From positions 1-14,625 of the forward strand of contig JALHUB010000047.1 in the NCBI GenBank assembly GCA_022865685.1: a stretch of DNA of 14,625 bases. Direction: 5' to 3'. The translations under genes and the position numbers were made by a program. The DNA is from Dehalococcoidia bacterium. Its GTDB lineage: Bacteria > Chloroflexota > Dehalococcoidia > DSTF01 > JALHUB01. How positions within the stretch are numbered: the first letter of the stretch is position 1; every line of letters starts with the position of its first letter. This document shows, in pieces, positions 6,405 through 13,342 of the stretch. The notes beneath the pieces are model-generated. The model was not told the DNA's origin. It saw only the letters and a list, made by a program, of their open reading frames with translations, and ran no database searches.

Positions 6405-7535
6405 ATGCCAGCATGGGACGTTTCCTTCGATCTCCGAGTCGGAATCGACGAGCCCGAAGTAGTGAGGGCTGTGGCCAGAATAGAGGGTATGGCGGGGTTG
6501 GTTTGCAGCATTCCCCTCCCGCCCGCTGCTCAGCAGCGGATCGATCGCCTAAACATTCTTCGCGCAGTAGTGGGCACAACGGGGATAGAGGGGGCGGAGC
6601 TAACCGAGGAAGAAGTCGGCAGGATCATCGACGCTCCTCCGGGCGCGAGCGTGCTTCCCCCCAGCCGGCGTCGTGAAGAGATGGAGGGCCGGAATGCAGA
6701 ACGGGTGATGAGGTCCGTTGCGGAAGCTTTGAATGAGGACCCTACGTTGCCGGTAACGGAGCAGTTGATCTGCACTCTCCACAGGCTCACAACTGAAGGC
6801 ATTGACTATCCGCACAACGAACCGGGTATCTACCGCTCTCATCGGGTCACTGCTGGCTCCTATGTGCCTCCGGAGAACCGGGAGGAAATGCGGCGACTCA
6901 TGGAGCAGTTCACAGAGTGGTTCAACAACGGCCCGCCCGCGTCGTGGCCCGCTTCGATCCGTGCAATAGCGGCCCACTTCTATGTGGTCAGCATTCATCC
7001 GTTCGGCGGCGGTAACGGAAGAACGGCCCGAGCGGTAGAGAGCTTCATTCTCTATCGCGGCGGCATCAATGTGAGAGGTTTCTACTCCCTTGCCAATCAC
7101 TACTACCGGAACCGAGACCGGTACATCGAACTATTGGACAGCACGCGCTTCGATGGGACGCGTGATCTCACGCCTTTCGTGCTTTTTGGTCTGGAGGGTC
7201 TCCTCGCGGGGCTGGAAGAGGTCCGTCAGGCGGTGGTTGACGAGGTGAGGGTCATCGCTTTCAGGGATCTTGCTCGAGAGACGCTTGAGCGGCGCGGCAA
7301 ACTGGGAACCAAGGTCAGCAAAAGGCTGCTTTCACTACTGTACTTCTTGGCTGTCGAATCTGTTCCACTCGAGGACCTGCGAAAAGGTGGTCACTCCCTC
7401 TTTCGGCTCTACATGGGACTGTCGCCGAAAACCCTTTCCCGAGACCTGGAGTCCCTGGTTGAACTGGGGTTGGTGGTTATTGACGGCGACAACCTGCGGG
7501 CCAACCTGCAAGTCATGGATGAGTACGTTCCCTGA
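6405..7535 (+). CDS. Fic-domain protein (class II, self-inhibited AMPylator)
   Basis: Fic proteins usually transfer AMP from ATP to hydroxyl groups of target proteins. The 376-residue protein has the complete catalytic motif HPFGGGNGRTAR at 198-209, including the catalytic histidine H198 and the phosphate-binding NGR. The inhibitory motif [S/T]xxxE[G/N] is present upstream as TTGIEG at 58-63, with E62 the expected obstructing glutamate; an N-terminal position defines class II. A C-terminal winged-helix-like segment lies at about 305-365 (SPKTLSRDLESLVELGLV), a common arrangement in Fic/DOC family proteins that may bind DNA. The start ATG at 6405 follows GAGGG. The gene looks less GC-rich in third positions than its neighbours and sits behind the GGAC arrays, which suggests acquisition by transfer. 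No separate antitoxin gene is seen. Its target is unknown. Confidence 0.93.
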   Translation: MPAWDVSFDLRVGIDEPEVVRAVARIEGMAGLVCSIPLPPAAQQRIDRLNILRAVVGTTGIEGAELTEEEVGRIIDAPPGASVLPPSRRREEMEGRNAERVMRSVAEALNEDPTLPVTEQLICTLHRLTTEGIDYPHNEPGIYRSHRVTAGSYVPPENREEMRRLMEQFTEWFNNGPPASWPASIRAIAAHFYVVSIHPFGGGNGRTARAVESFILYRGGINVRGFYSLANHYYRNRDRYIELLDSTRFDGTRDLTPFVLFGLEGLLAGLEEVRQAVVDEVRVIAFRDLARETLERRGKLGTKVSKRLLSLLYFLAVESVPLEDLRKGGHSLFRLYMGLSPKTLSRDLESLVELGLVVIDGDNLRANLQVMDEYVP

Positions 7536-7578
7536 CCGCGCCGCTGCCTAGTATCGCTCGAGGCGGTGTCGGGTTGAA

Positions 7579-7606
7579 TTGACATGGGCGGCGGGTGCTG
7601 TATCAT
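7579..7606 (+). promoter_or_regulatory. Strong promoter for the GYD-domain gene
   Basis: A perfect -35 TTGACA at 7579-7584 is followed after 16 bases by TATCAT (5 of 6) at 7601-7606. Transcription should begin near 7613, giving a leader of about 36 bases. This excludes the upstream in-frame start at 7595 and supports 7649. Confidence 0.75.
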
Positions 7607-7648
7607 TTCCTTAACTGGCCCATTTTCAAGGACGAAGGAGAGAACACC

Positions 7649-7954
7649 ATGCCGCTGTACGTTTCCCTCAGCAACCTGACCGAGCAGGGCCGCAAGACCA
7701 TCAAGAGCCGCCCCGAGCGCGTAAGGGACGTCAACAAGGAGATTGTCTCGATGGGTGGCAAGATAGTTGCCCAGTACGCCACCCTCGGCCCCTACGACTT
7801 CGTCACGGTCATCGAGGCGGAGAGCAATGAGGCGGTGATGAGCATCTCGGTCGAGCTCGGCGCGCGCGGGACGATCAGCATCATGACCCTGCCGGCGCTG
7901 GAGATCGACAGGTTCATCTCGCGGGCATGGGCGCCGCCAAGCCCCAGGCGCTAG
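7649..7954 (+). CDS. GYD-domain protein
   Basis: This small protein of 101 residues belongs to the GYD family, a ferredoxin-like alpha/beta fold of uncharacterised cytoplasmic proteins. It opens with the typical N-terminus MPLYVSLSNLTEQG, has the LGPYD motif at 46-50 that gives the family its name, and ends with the conserved strand and helix SIMTLPALEIDRFI at 77-90. ATG at 7649 is preceded by GAAGGAG at good distance and lies downstream of the promoter at 7579-7606. It is probably monocistronic: the Fic gene upstream ends over 110 bases away, and pepA downstream is convergent with an 18-base gap. I see no catalytic residue pattern and no basis for a specific function. Confidence 0.88.
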   Translation: MPLYVSLSNLTEQGRKTIKSRPERVRDVNKEIVSMGGKIVAQYATLGPYDFVTVIEAESNEAVMSISVELGARGTISIMTLPALEIDRFISRAWAPPSPRR

Positions 7955-7972
7955 GCTCGGAGAAGCGGGCGG

Positions 7973-9481
7973 CTAGCCGGAGAGTGGCCTTTCGGCGAGG
8001 CTCAAGCCGAGGTTGATCAGGGTCCGCACGCCCGTGCCGCTGGAGCCCTTGAGGAAGATGCCCTTCACCTCGTCGTGTTGGTCCACGCCGGCGACGTCCA
8101 GATGCACCCACGGCGTGTCCTCGATGAACTCCTTGAGGAAGATGGCCGCCGTAATCGAGCCTGCCTCGCGTCCGCCGACGTTCTTGATGTCCGCGACCTC
8201 GCTGTCGAGCTTCTCCTTGTACTCCTCGAACAGCGGCAGTTGCCAGACCTTCTCGCCGGCGGCCTCGGCGGCCTGCCTGACCCTCTCGAAGAGGGCGTCG
8301 TCGTTGGTCATCGCGCCGAACGCCACCTTGCCCAGGGCAACGGAGATGGCGCCCGTCAGCGTCGCCACGTCGACGACCGGCGACAGCCCGAGCATCCGCG
8401 CGTAGCACAGCGCATCGGCGAGGATGAGCCGCCCCTCGGCGTCGGTATTCACCACTTCGATGGTCTTCCCGTTCATCGCCCGAACCACGTCGCCGGGGCG
8501 TTGCGCGCTGCCGCCGGGCATGTTCTCCGTCGCCGGCACGATGGCCGTCACGTTCAGCTTCGCCTTGAGCTGCGCGAGAGCCCGAATGGCGGCGATGACG
8601 TCGGCGCCGCCGGCCATGTCGGCCTTCATCTCGTGCATCCCCTGCGACGGCTTGATGGAGATGCCGCCGCTATCGAACGTGATCCCCTTGCCCACGAGGC
8701 CGAGCGTCTTCGCTTCCGGCGCGGCGCCCCGATAGCGGAGGACGATGAGCTTCGGCGGCTGCTGGCTTCCCTGCGCCACGCCGAGGAACGCCTCCATGCC
8801 CAGCTCTTCCATGTCCTTGCGCTCGAGGACCTCGTACTCCAGACCCTGCTCCTGCGCCACCTGTCGCGCCCGCTCTGCCAGCTCCGACGGCGTGAGGAAG
8901 TTCGCCGGCTCGTTCGCCATGTCGCGTGCCCAGGTCGTCGCCTCCGCGCTCACCTGGCCCCGCTCCGCACCCAATCGCACCGCCTCTACTCTCGACGCGT
9001 CCGCCTCGACGAGAGTCAACTCGCGGATCTCGCGCTTGTCCTCCGGCTCCTTCTTGTGCACCAGGTATCGGTAGTGACCGAGGATGATCCCCTCGACGAT
9101 CGCCTGCGCGCAAGCGTCCGGCGCCAGCCCCAACGATGGGTCCGCGCTGATGGCGACGCTCTCGGCGCCCGCCCGTCGCAGGTAGCGCGCGGCTACGGCC
9201 AGCGCATTACGCAGCGCCTGCCCGTCGAAGGCTTCGCTCTTGCCCAGGCCGAGCACCAGGACCCGCGGCGAAGGTATTCGACCCAGCGTGTGGACCAGCG
9301 TAGCCTCCTTGCTTTTGCCCGCGACGTCGCCCTCTTCGACGAGGCGCGATATGGCGCCGTCGAGCGCGCGGTCGACCTCCGCGACTGCGCCCGTCGACGT
9401 ATTCGCTCCATCGAAGACGGTGACGATAATCGCCTTGGCGGATGAATCCTTGAGTTCGCCGGTCTGTACGCCGATCTGCAT
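7973..9481 (-). CDS. pepA: Leucyl aminopeptidase (M17 family)
   Basis: This cytosolic di-metal aminopeptidase releases N-terminal residues from peptides and in some bacteria also binds DNA. The 502-residue protein has the family length. The metal ligands and catalytic residues expected from E. coli PepA are all present at a constant offset of 5: K265 and D270 in VGKGITFDSGG, K277, D288 in MKADMAGG, and D347, E349 and R351 in NTDAEGR. The N-terminal macro-like domain spans about 1-165 and the catalytic domain about 180-502. The start ATG at 9479-9481 has AAGGAG 7 bases upstream. It is convergent with the GYD gene and divergent from the first PAP2 gene. The sequence DVAGVDQHDEVKGIFLKG near the C-terminus differs from the common E. 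coli wording but keeps the family pattern. Confidence 0.96.
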   Translation of the reverse strand: MQIGVQTGELKDSSAKAIIVTVFDGANTSTGAVAEVDRALDGAISRLVEEGDVAGKSKEATLVHTLGRIPSPRVLVLGLGKSEAFDGQALRNALAVAARYLRRAGAESVAISADPSLGLAPDACAQAIVEGIILGHYRYLVHKKEPEDKREIRELTLVEADASRVEAVRLGAERGQVSAEATTWARDMANEPANFLTPSELAERARQVAQEQGLEYEVLERKDMEELGMEAFLGVAQGSQQPPKLIVLRYRGAAPEAKTLGLVGKGITFDSGGISIKPSQGMHEMKADMAGGADVIAAIRALAQLKAKLNVTAIVPATENMPGGSAQRPGDVVRAMNGKTIEVVNTDAEGRLILADALCYARMLGLSPVVDVATLTGAISVALGKVAFGAMTNDDALFERVRQAAEAAGEKVWQLPLFEEYKEKLDSEVADIKNVGGREAGSITAAIFLKEFIEDTPWVHLDVAGVDQHDEVKGIFLKGSSGTGVRTLINLGLSLAERPLSG

Positions 9482-9530
9482 CAGAAGCTCCTTTCCAATG
9501 GGAGAGCGGGTGGCTGTCGCGCGAAGGCCC

Positions 9531-9559
9531 TTGCCGGGAGCGGCCTATGTGAGTAGAAT
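9531..9559 (+). promoter_or_regulatory. Candidate promoter for the first PAP2 gene
   Basis: TTGCCG at 9531-9536 (4 of 6) and TAGAAT at 9554-9559 (5 of 6) are separated by 17 bases. Transcription would begin near 9566, about 70 bases before the GTG start at 9638. No equally good promoter for the divergent pepA was found in this gap. Confidence 0.55.
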
Positions 9560-9637
9560 CTTAAGTGCAATGGTACGGCCAAGTGCGCAGGATCCGCAAT
9601 TGCAGCCGCGTCGTCTAGGGATTGGGACCGACCGGTA

Positions 9638-10396
9638 GTGAGCCCACTGAGAAGAACGAAAGCCAAGAGAATTCTTCGCGAGGCGCGCCTCTTCCTGGTC
9701 GAAGCCGCGCTCCTCGTCGGGCTAATGCTTATCTACTGGCTGATCCGCGGTGCTATACCGGAGCGGACAGCCGATGCCTTCGCCCGCGCTGACCAGATCA
9801 TCCACCTCGAACAGAGGCTGGGCTTCTTCTGGGAGTCGGGCTGGCAAGAGCACATCCTCGGCAATCGCACGCTCGTCGACATATCCAACGGCATCTATCT
9901 CTACGGACATCTGCCGATTCTGATAGTGGCGGGCATCTGGATATACACGCAGAGCCGCGAGCGCTATCGCATCTATCGCAACGCTCTGCTCATCTCGGCC
10001 TGCGTTGGGCTGTTTTTCTACGGCCTTTTCCCGGTGGCGCCGCCGCGTCTCATGCCGGAGCACGGCTTTGTCGATACAATAGCGATGTTCAACAACGAGT
10101 CGAATGAGATTCAGCCGAGCATCATCGTCAACCACTACGCCGCAGTTCCCAGCTTTCACTTCGGTTGGGCGCTCTTGATCGGCATTGCCATGATCGAAGT
10201 CAGTCGCAACTTCTGGGTGAGGACCTTCGCGGTCCTGTTCCCGACGGTGATGTTCTTTTCGATCGTGCTGACCGCGAACCACTTCATCTTCGATGCCGTG
10301 GTCGGCGGCCTGGTCGTTCTGCTGGCGATTGTCCTCGCCTTCGCGGTCGAGTACTTCCGCCTTGGAACGCGGCAGACGGTGCCGCAGGGCGGATAA
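9638..10396 (+). CDS. PAP2-family membrane protein (copy 1)
   Basis: This integral membrane protein of 252 residues belongs to the PAP2 phosphatase/phosphotransferase superfamily, closest in pattern to the PAP2_3 group that includes inositol-phosphate transferases such as Aur1. The motif PSFHFGW is at 171-177 with H174, and TANHFIFDA is at 212-220 with H215 and D219, giving the second and third PAP2 signatures. FPVAPPR at 131-137 and GFVDTIAM at 143-150 are shared with the next gene. Hydrophobic segments lie at about 18-38, 89-105, 117-133, 172-188, 195-212 and 219-238. The N-terminus is basic. The start is GTG at 9638 with only a weak ribosome binding site. The substrate, perhaps a lipid phosphate or phosphoinositol head group, cannot be told from sequence. 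Confidence 0.85.
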   Translation: MSPLRRTKAKRILREARLFLVEAALLVGLMLIYWLIRGAIPERTADAFARADQIIHLEQRLGFFWESGWQEHILGNRTLVDISNGIYLYGHLPILIVAGIWIYTQSRERYRIYRNALLISACVGLFFYGLFPVAPPRLMPEHGFVDTIAMFNNESNEIQPSIIVNHYAAVPSFHFGWALLIGIAMIEVSRNFWVRTFAVLFPTVMFFSIVLTANHFIFDAVVGGLVVLLAIVLAFAVEYFRLGTRQTVPQGG

Positions 10397-10417
10397 CAGT
10401 CGCCGGGAGCGGCTTCC

Positions 10418-10446
10418 TTGAAATCCGTCGCTGCGTGTGCTTAAAT
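10418..10446 (+). promoter_or_regulatory. Candidate promoter for the second PAP2 gene
   Basis: TTGAAA at 10418-10423 (5 of 6) and TTAAAT at 10441-10446 (4 of 6) are separated by 17 bases. It lies in the gap between the PAP2 genes. Transcription near 10453 would favour the GTG start at 10488 over the one at 10437. Confidence 0.5.
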
Positions 10447-10487
10447 TAGCATATAGGGAGTTAGGCTGTCGGAGGGAGCTGGCTGGA

Positions 10488-11384
10488 GTGCAATCTCCTT
10501 TGTCGGCATTGCGGAACTTGGCGAGAGCGCTGACGGCAAGCCCTCTGATTCGCCATATACTGAGGTTTCTTCGTGCACTGATGGCCCTCCTTGCCCCACG
10601 CAGAGTCGCCGAAGCGCTGGCCCCGCGGCCGGCAGTCCGCCACGTCGTCGAGCTGACGCTCGTCGGCCTGGCCTTCCTTTTCTACTTCCTCGTCCGCGGC
10701 AGTGTCGTCGACAGGACCTCTGAGGCTTTAGCGCACGGCTTCCGCATCCTCAACTTAGAGCGCGAAGTCGGCTTCGCCTGGGAACTGCAGTTGCAGACCC
10801 TGATCCTGGGCAGGGGCTTCCTCATCCAGCTCTTCAACGGGATCTACTTCTGGCTCGACTTCCCGCTGATCATCCTCATCGGCCTTTGGCTCTACTTCCG
10901 CCACCGCCGCCAGTACACCCTCACCCGCGACGCGATGCTCATCTCGGGCGGCATTGCCCTCATCATCTACCATCTCTTCCCCGTCGCGCCGCCGCGCTTC
11001 CTTAGCGACCTCGGCTTCGTCGACACGATGGCGATGTACAGCAACCTGAGCTACCAGGCGCAGTCGACGCAGCCGTTCGTCAACCCGTACGCTGCCGTGC
11101 CCAGCCTGCACGTTGGCTGGCCGATCCTGCTGGCTGTTGGCGTGATCGCGGCCACCCGCGTCAAGCCCATCTGGCTCTTGATAGCGCTACTGCCGGTGGC
11201 CCAGTTCTTCGCCGTGGTGTTCACCGCAAACCACTTCATCTTCGACGCGATGGTCGGGGTGTGTGTCGCGCTGCTGGGCCTTGGTGTGGCGCTGTTCATG
11301 CAGAAGTGGGGCTACGTGGCCCTGGGGAGGCTCTTCGGCCTGACGCCGCGAGAGCCGCCGCCGATGCGAGGGGCGCCCGCCTAG
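10488..11384 (+). CDS. PAP2-family membrane protein (copy 2)
   Basis: This is a clear paralogue of the preceding gene. From the GTG at 10488 it has 298 residues. PSLHVGW is at 205-211 with H208, and TANHFIFDA at 246-254 with H249 and D253, so the PAP2 catalytic residues are present. FPVAPPR, GFVDTMAM and NPYAAVPS align with copy 1. It differs in a longer, arginine-rich N-terminal stretch (about 50 residues before the first membrane segment) and a short proline-rich tail. I preferred GTG at 10488 because GGAGGGAG lies 9 bases upstream and the candidate -10 is at 10441-10446; an upstream GTG at 10437 would add 17 residues, and ATG at 10581 would remove 31. It ends just before an intrinsic terminator. 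The substrate is unknown. Confidence 0.85.
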   Translation: MQSPLSALRNLARALTASPLIRHILRFLRALMALLAPRRVAEALAPRPAVRHVVELTLVGLAFLFYFLVRGSVVDRTSEALAHGFRILNLEREVGFAWELQLQTLILGRGFLIQLFNGIYFWLDFPLIILIGLWLYFRHRRQYTLTRDAMLISGGIALIIYHLFPVAPPRFLSDLGFVDTMAMYSNLSYQAQSTQPFVNPYAAVPSLHVGWPILLAVGVIAATRVKPIWLLIALLPVAQFFAVVFTANHFIFDAMVGVCVALLGLGVALFMQKWGYVALGRLFGLTPREPPPMRGAPA

Positions 11385-11407
11385 CGACGGCGCGCCCGAA
11401 ATATGCG

Positions 11408-11437
11408 AAAGGCCCTCCGGAAGGGCCTTTCTCTTTT
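11408..11437 (+). terminator. Rho-independent terminator after the PAP2 pair
   Basis: AAAGGCCCT at 11408-11416 and AGGGCCTTT at 11422-11430 form a perfect 9-base stem with a 5-base loop, followed by CTCTTTT. It lies 24 bases after the second PAP2 stop and before the convergent kinase-like gene, which ends at 11443. The A-rich left arm means it may also act, less well, in the other direction. Confidence 0.88.
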
Positions 11438-11442
11438 CCCGC

Positions 11443-12042
11443 CTACGCGCTCTCCATCTCGCGCGCAACCGCGTCTGCCGCCTCGTCGGTCCTCTTCGAC
11501 GTATCGACGACGAAGTGCTCCCGCCCAATCTCTTCCCACTCCCCCAGCATCCGCTCGTAGACCGCGACGTCGGCGTCGGACGCGCTCTCGGGCACGGCCT
11601 CGCGCTCCGACAGGCGTGCCAGCGCCACCTCCGCCGGCGCCGTCACCTCCACCACAATCAGCTTCGCGCCGTGTCGCTCAGCGATCTCGTAGAGCGGCCG
11701 CCGGTAGGCCTCCGCCAGGTTTGTCGCGTCGACGATGCAGAACGCGCCCGAATCGAGCAGCCTCTCGACGGCGGCGTGGAGCGCGGTGAACACCCGCCGG
11801 CTCTCCCACCAGGAGTAAGAGGGGCGCTCGAACAGCAGGCGGCGTATGGCGTCGCTCTCCAGGATGATGGCGCCCGTGCGCAGCCTCAGCTCGCGGCTGA
11901 ACTGCGACTTACCGGTGCCCGGCAGGCCGGCAACGACGACGAGCGCGGGTCGGGTTCGGGGTGGAGGAAGCGCACCAAGGGACTGGAGGACTCTGTCTAC
12001 GTCGGAGGTTCGAGCGAAATACCAGGTCGGGCGGTCCTTCAT
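11443..12042 (-). CDS. P-loop kinase-like protein (AAA_33 type)
   Basis: This 199-residue protein resembles the AAA_33 / predicted-kinase group, P-loop enzymes related to zeta toxins and polynucleotide or sugar kinases. Walker A GLPGTGKS is at 39-46. SDAIRR at 63-68 fits the segment that holds the catalytic aspartate in such kinases. VDATNL at 104-109 is the characteristic second motif, and an arginine-bearing lid-like segment ARLSER is at 142-147. A 30-residue N-terminal extension precedes the P-loop. The ATG at 12040-12042 starts 21 bases after degV ends and has no obvious ribosome binding site, so translation may depend on degV. The substrate is unknown; a self-standing toxin is less likely because no antitoxin is adjacent. 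Confidence 0.82.
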   Translation of the reverse strand: MKDRPTWYFARTSDVDRVLQSLGALPPPRTRPALVVVAGLPGTGKSQFSRELRLRTGAIILESDAIRRLLFERPSYSWWESRRVFTALHAAVERLLDSGAFCIVDATNLAEAYRRPLYEIAERHGAKLIVVEVTAPAEVALARLSEREAVPESASDADVAVYERMLGEWEEIGREHFVVDTSKRTDEAADAVAREMESA

Positions 12043-12063
12043 CGTCGTCTGAATGCGCGCGTG

Positions 12064-12921
12064 CTAAGCCTGCATGTAGTAGGCCAGGCCCAGCAGGCCC
12101 GGCCCGGTGTGCGCGCCCATCACCAGCGTGAACTCGCTGACCGCCACCTCCGACGGCTCGAGCCGGCCGGTCGCTTCCCCCGCCAGCCGTTCCGCATCCC
12201 GAAGGGCGTTCGTGTGCTGCACGCACAAGTGCAGGCCCTGCCCGCGAAGGCCACGCTGCTCAAGTATCGGGATGAGCTGGGCGACTGCCCGTTGCCGCGT
12301 GCGGGCGCGTGTAACGAGATGAATGTTCTGCTCGCGAAGCTCGATTATCGGCTTCACGCTGAGAAGCGCAGACGCCCAGGCCTGAATTCGCGGCACGCGA
12401 CCGCTTCGCGCCAGGTACTCGAGCGTGTCGATGACGGCGAGGATGCCGACGCGCGGCATGACTTCTTTCGCTTGCTTGAGGACGCCCGCCAGGTCCGCGC
12501 CTGCCGCCGCCGCGCGCGCGGCCTCGACGACGACGAAGCCCTCCGCCATCGTCGCGCTTTGCGAGTCCAGCACCTCGACCTGCACATCGGGGCGCTCTTC
12601 CGCCAGCATCTGCGCCCCCTGCACGGCGGCGTCGTACGTGCCGCTGAACCGCGACGATACGGTGATGCAGAGAATCGACGGCGCCTTGGCCGCGGCGCGT
12701 TTCAGCGCCTCCAGGTGCGTGCCCGGCGAGGCGCTGGTCGTCGTCGGTGGGCGGCGGGCGGTCTTCAGCGCCTGGTAGAAGTTGCCGTTGCTCTCCAGCC
12801 CGTCGGGATACGACCGATCCTCGAACACCAGGTTGAGCGGCACTACTTCGATGTCGTACTGCGCACGCAGCGAGGCCGGCAGCGAAGCCGCGCTGTCGGT
12901 TACCACTGCCACCTTTGCCAT
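12064..12921 (-). CDS. DegV family fatty-acid-binding protein
   Basis: DegV/FakB proteins bind a single fatty acid and, with the kinase FakA, present it for phosphorylation into phospholipid synthesis. The ATG at 12919-12921 gives 285 residues and the family N-terminus MAKVAVVTDSAASLP; a longer reading extends across the rpsO region and is not real. Motifs are TDS at 8-10, TTSASP at 61-66, SSRFSGTY at 89-96 (fatty-acid carboxylate contact region), EYLARSGRVPR at 168-178, and HTGPGLLGLAYY at 271-282. GGGAGG lies about 12 bases upstream of the start, just after a hairpin. The gene is followed by the P-loop kinase-like gene. That neighbour is not FakA, which is not in the window. Confidence 0.93.
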   Translation of the reverse strand: MAKVAVVTDSAASLPASLRAQYDIEVVPLNLVFEDRSYPDGLESNGNFYQALKTARRPPTTTSASPGTHLEALKRAAAKAPSILCITVSSRFSGTYDAAVQGAQMLAEERPDVQVEVLDSQSATMAEGFVVVEAARAAAAGADLAGVLKQAKEVMPRVGILAVIDTLEYLARSGRVPRIQAWASALLSVKPIIELREQNIHLVTRARTRQRAVAQLIPILEQRGLRGQGLHLCVQHTNALRDAERLAGEATGRLEPSEVAVSEFTLVMGAHTGPGLLGLAYYMQA

Positions 12922-12939
12922 CAACTGAGGGTTCCTCCC

Positions 12940-12957
12940 TCCCCCTGGCACGGGGGA
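12940..12957 (-). promoter_or_regulatory. Hairpin in the degV leader next to the ribosome binding site
   Basis: On the minus strand TCCCCC and GGGGGA form a 6-base stem with loop GTGCCA at 12957-12940, directly before the GGGAGG that is the only ribosome binding site candidate for degV. The C-rich arm could alternatively pair with that G-rich site. Confidence 0.4.
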
Positions 12958-12995
12958 ACGGCCGCGGCGGCTGGAGAACCGGATGAGGGCAGGCG

Positions 12996-13025
12996 TTGCG
13001 CCCAGCGCATCGCGCATGCTAGAAT
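12996..13025 (+). promoter_or_regulatory. rpsO promoter
   Basis: TTGCGC at 12996-13001 and TAGAAT at 13020-13025 (5 of 6) are separated by 18 bases, and TGC directly before TAGAAT gives an extended -10. Transcription would begin near 13032, about 44 bases before the rpsO ATG. Confidence 0.55.
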
Positions 13026-13029
13026 TATA
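13024..13029 (-). promoter_or_regulatory. degV -10 element overlapping the rpsO -10
   Basis: On the minus strand TATAAT (perfect) lies at 13029-13024, sharing two bases with the rpsO TAGAAT on the other strand. No good -35 is seen 16-18 bases upstream. Transcription would begin near 13017, giving a degV leader of about 95 bases that contains the hairpin at 12940-12957. Confidence 0.45.
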
Positions 13030-13075
13030 CACTAGATACGGAAAGGACGAAGGAAGAAGGCCACGCCAAGCGCAG

Positions 13076-13342
13076 ATGCTGAGCAAAGAGAAGAAGCAGA
13101 GCCTCGTCGAGGAATACGCCACACACCAAACCGATCCCGGTTCTCCGGAAGTGCAGGTAGCCCTCCTGACCGAGAAGATCAACCAGCTCAGCGAACACCT
13201 CAGGACGCACAAGCACGACTTCCACTCGCAGCGCGGCCTCCTAATGATGGTGGGACAGAGGCGGAGACAGCTCGCGTACCTCAACAAGAAGGACGTGCAG
13301 CGCTATCGGATCGTCCTCGCGAGATTGGGCCTCCGCAAGTAA
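13076..13342 (+). CDS. rpsO: 30S ribosomal protein S15
   Basis: S15 binds 16S rRNA at the three-way junction of the central domain and is a primary assembly protein. The ATG at 13076 gives 88 residues, the normal length, starting MLSKEKKQSLVEEY. The family signature LTEKINQLSEHL at 31-42, HKHDFHSQRGLL at 45-56 and the basic QRRRQLAYL at 61-69 are intact. The best ribosome binding site (AAGGAAGAAGG, ending at 13060) lies 15 bases before the ATG, unusually far. S15 represses its own translation through leader structure in several bacteria, so the leader may need folding to bring the site close. pnp follows on the same strand, the usual rpsO-pnp order. Confidence 0.96.
   Translation: MLSKEKKQSLVEEYATHQTDPGSPEVQVALLTEKINQLSEHLRTHKHDFHSQRGLLMMVGQRRRQLAYLNKKDVQRYRIVLARLGLRK

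Noticed and set aside
7955..7980. Terminator between the convergent GYD gene and pepA
   Set aside because: The 18-base gap contains only a short GGCTAGCC palindrome without a T-run.
8075..9445. Long plus-strand open frame opposite pepA
   Set aside because: pepA shows complete M17 motifs with all metal ligands; the opposite frame is an effect of high GC content and has no recognisable domains.
12005..12030. GGTTCGAG resembling a tRNA T-loop
   Set aside because: It lies inside the kinase-like coding sequence and no cloverleaf or acceptor stem can be built around it.
11515..13035. 506-residue plus-strand open frame opposite the kinase-like gene and degV
   Set aside because: Both minus-strand genes have clear motifs; the opposite translation is arginine/histidine-rich low-complexity sequence typical of antisense high-GC DNA.
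12983..13075. Upstream extension of rpsO by 31 residues
   Set aside because: It crosses the candidate promoter and -10 element, and S15 is normally 88-89 residues.
12922..13287. N-terminal extension of degV giving a protein of about 407 residues
   Set aside because: The extra residues are the antisense of the rpsO region and show no DegV resemblance; the family N-terminus starts exactly at 12921.
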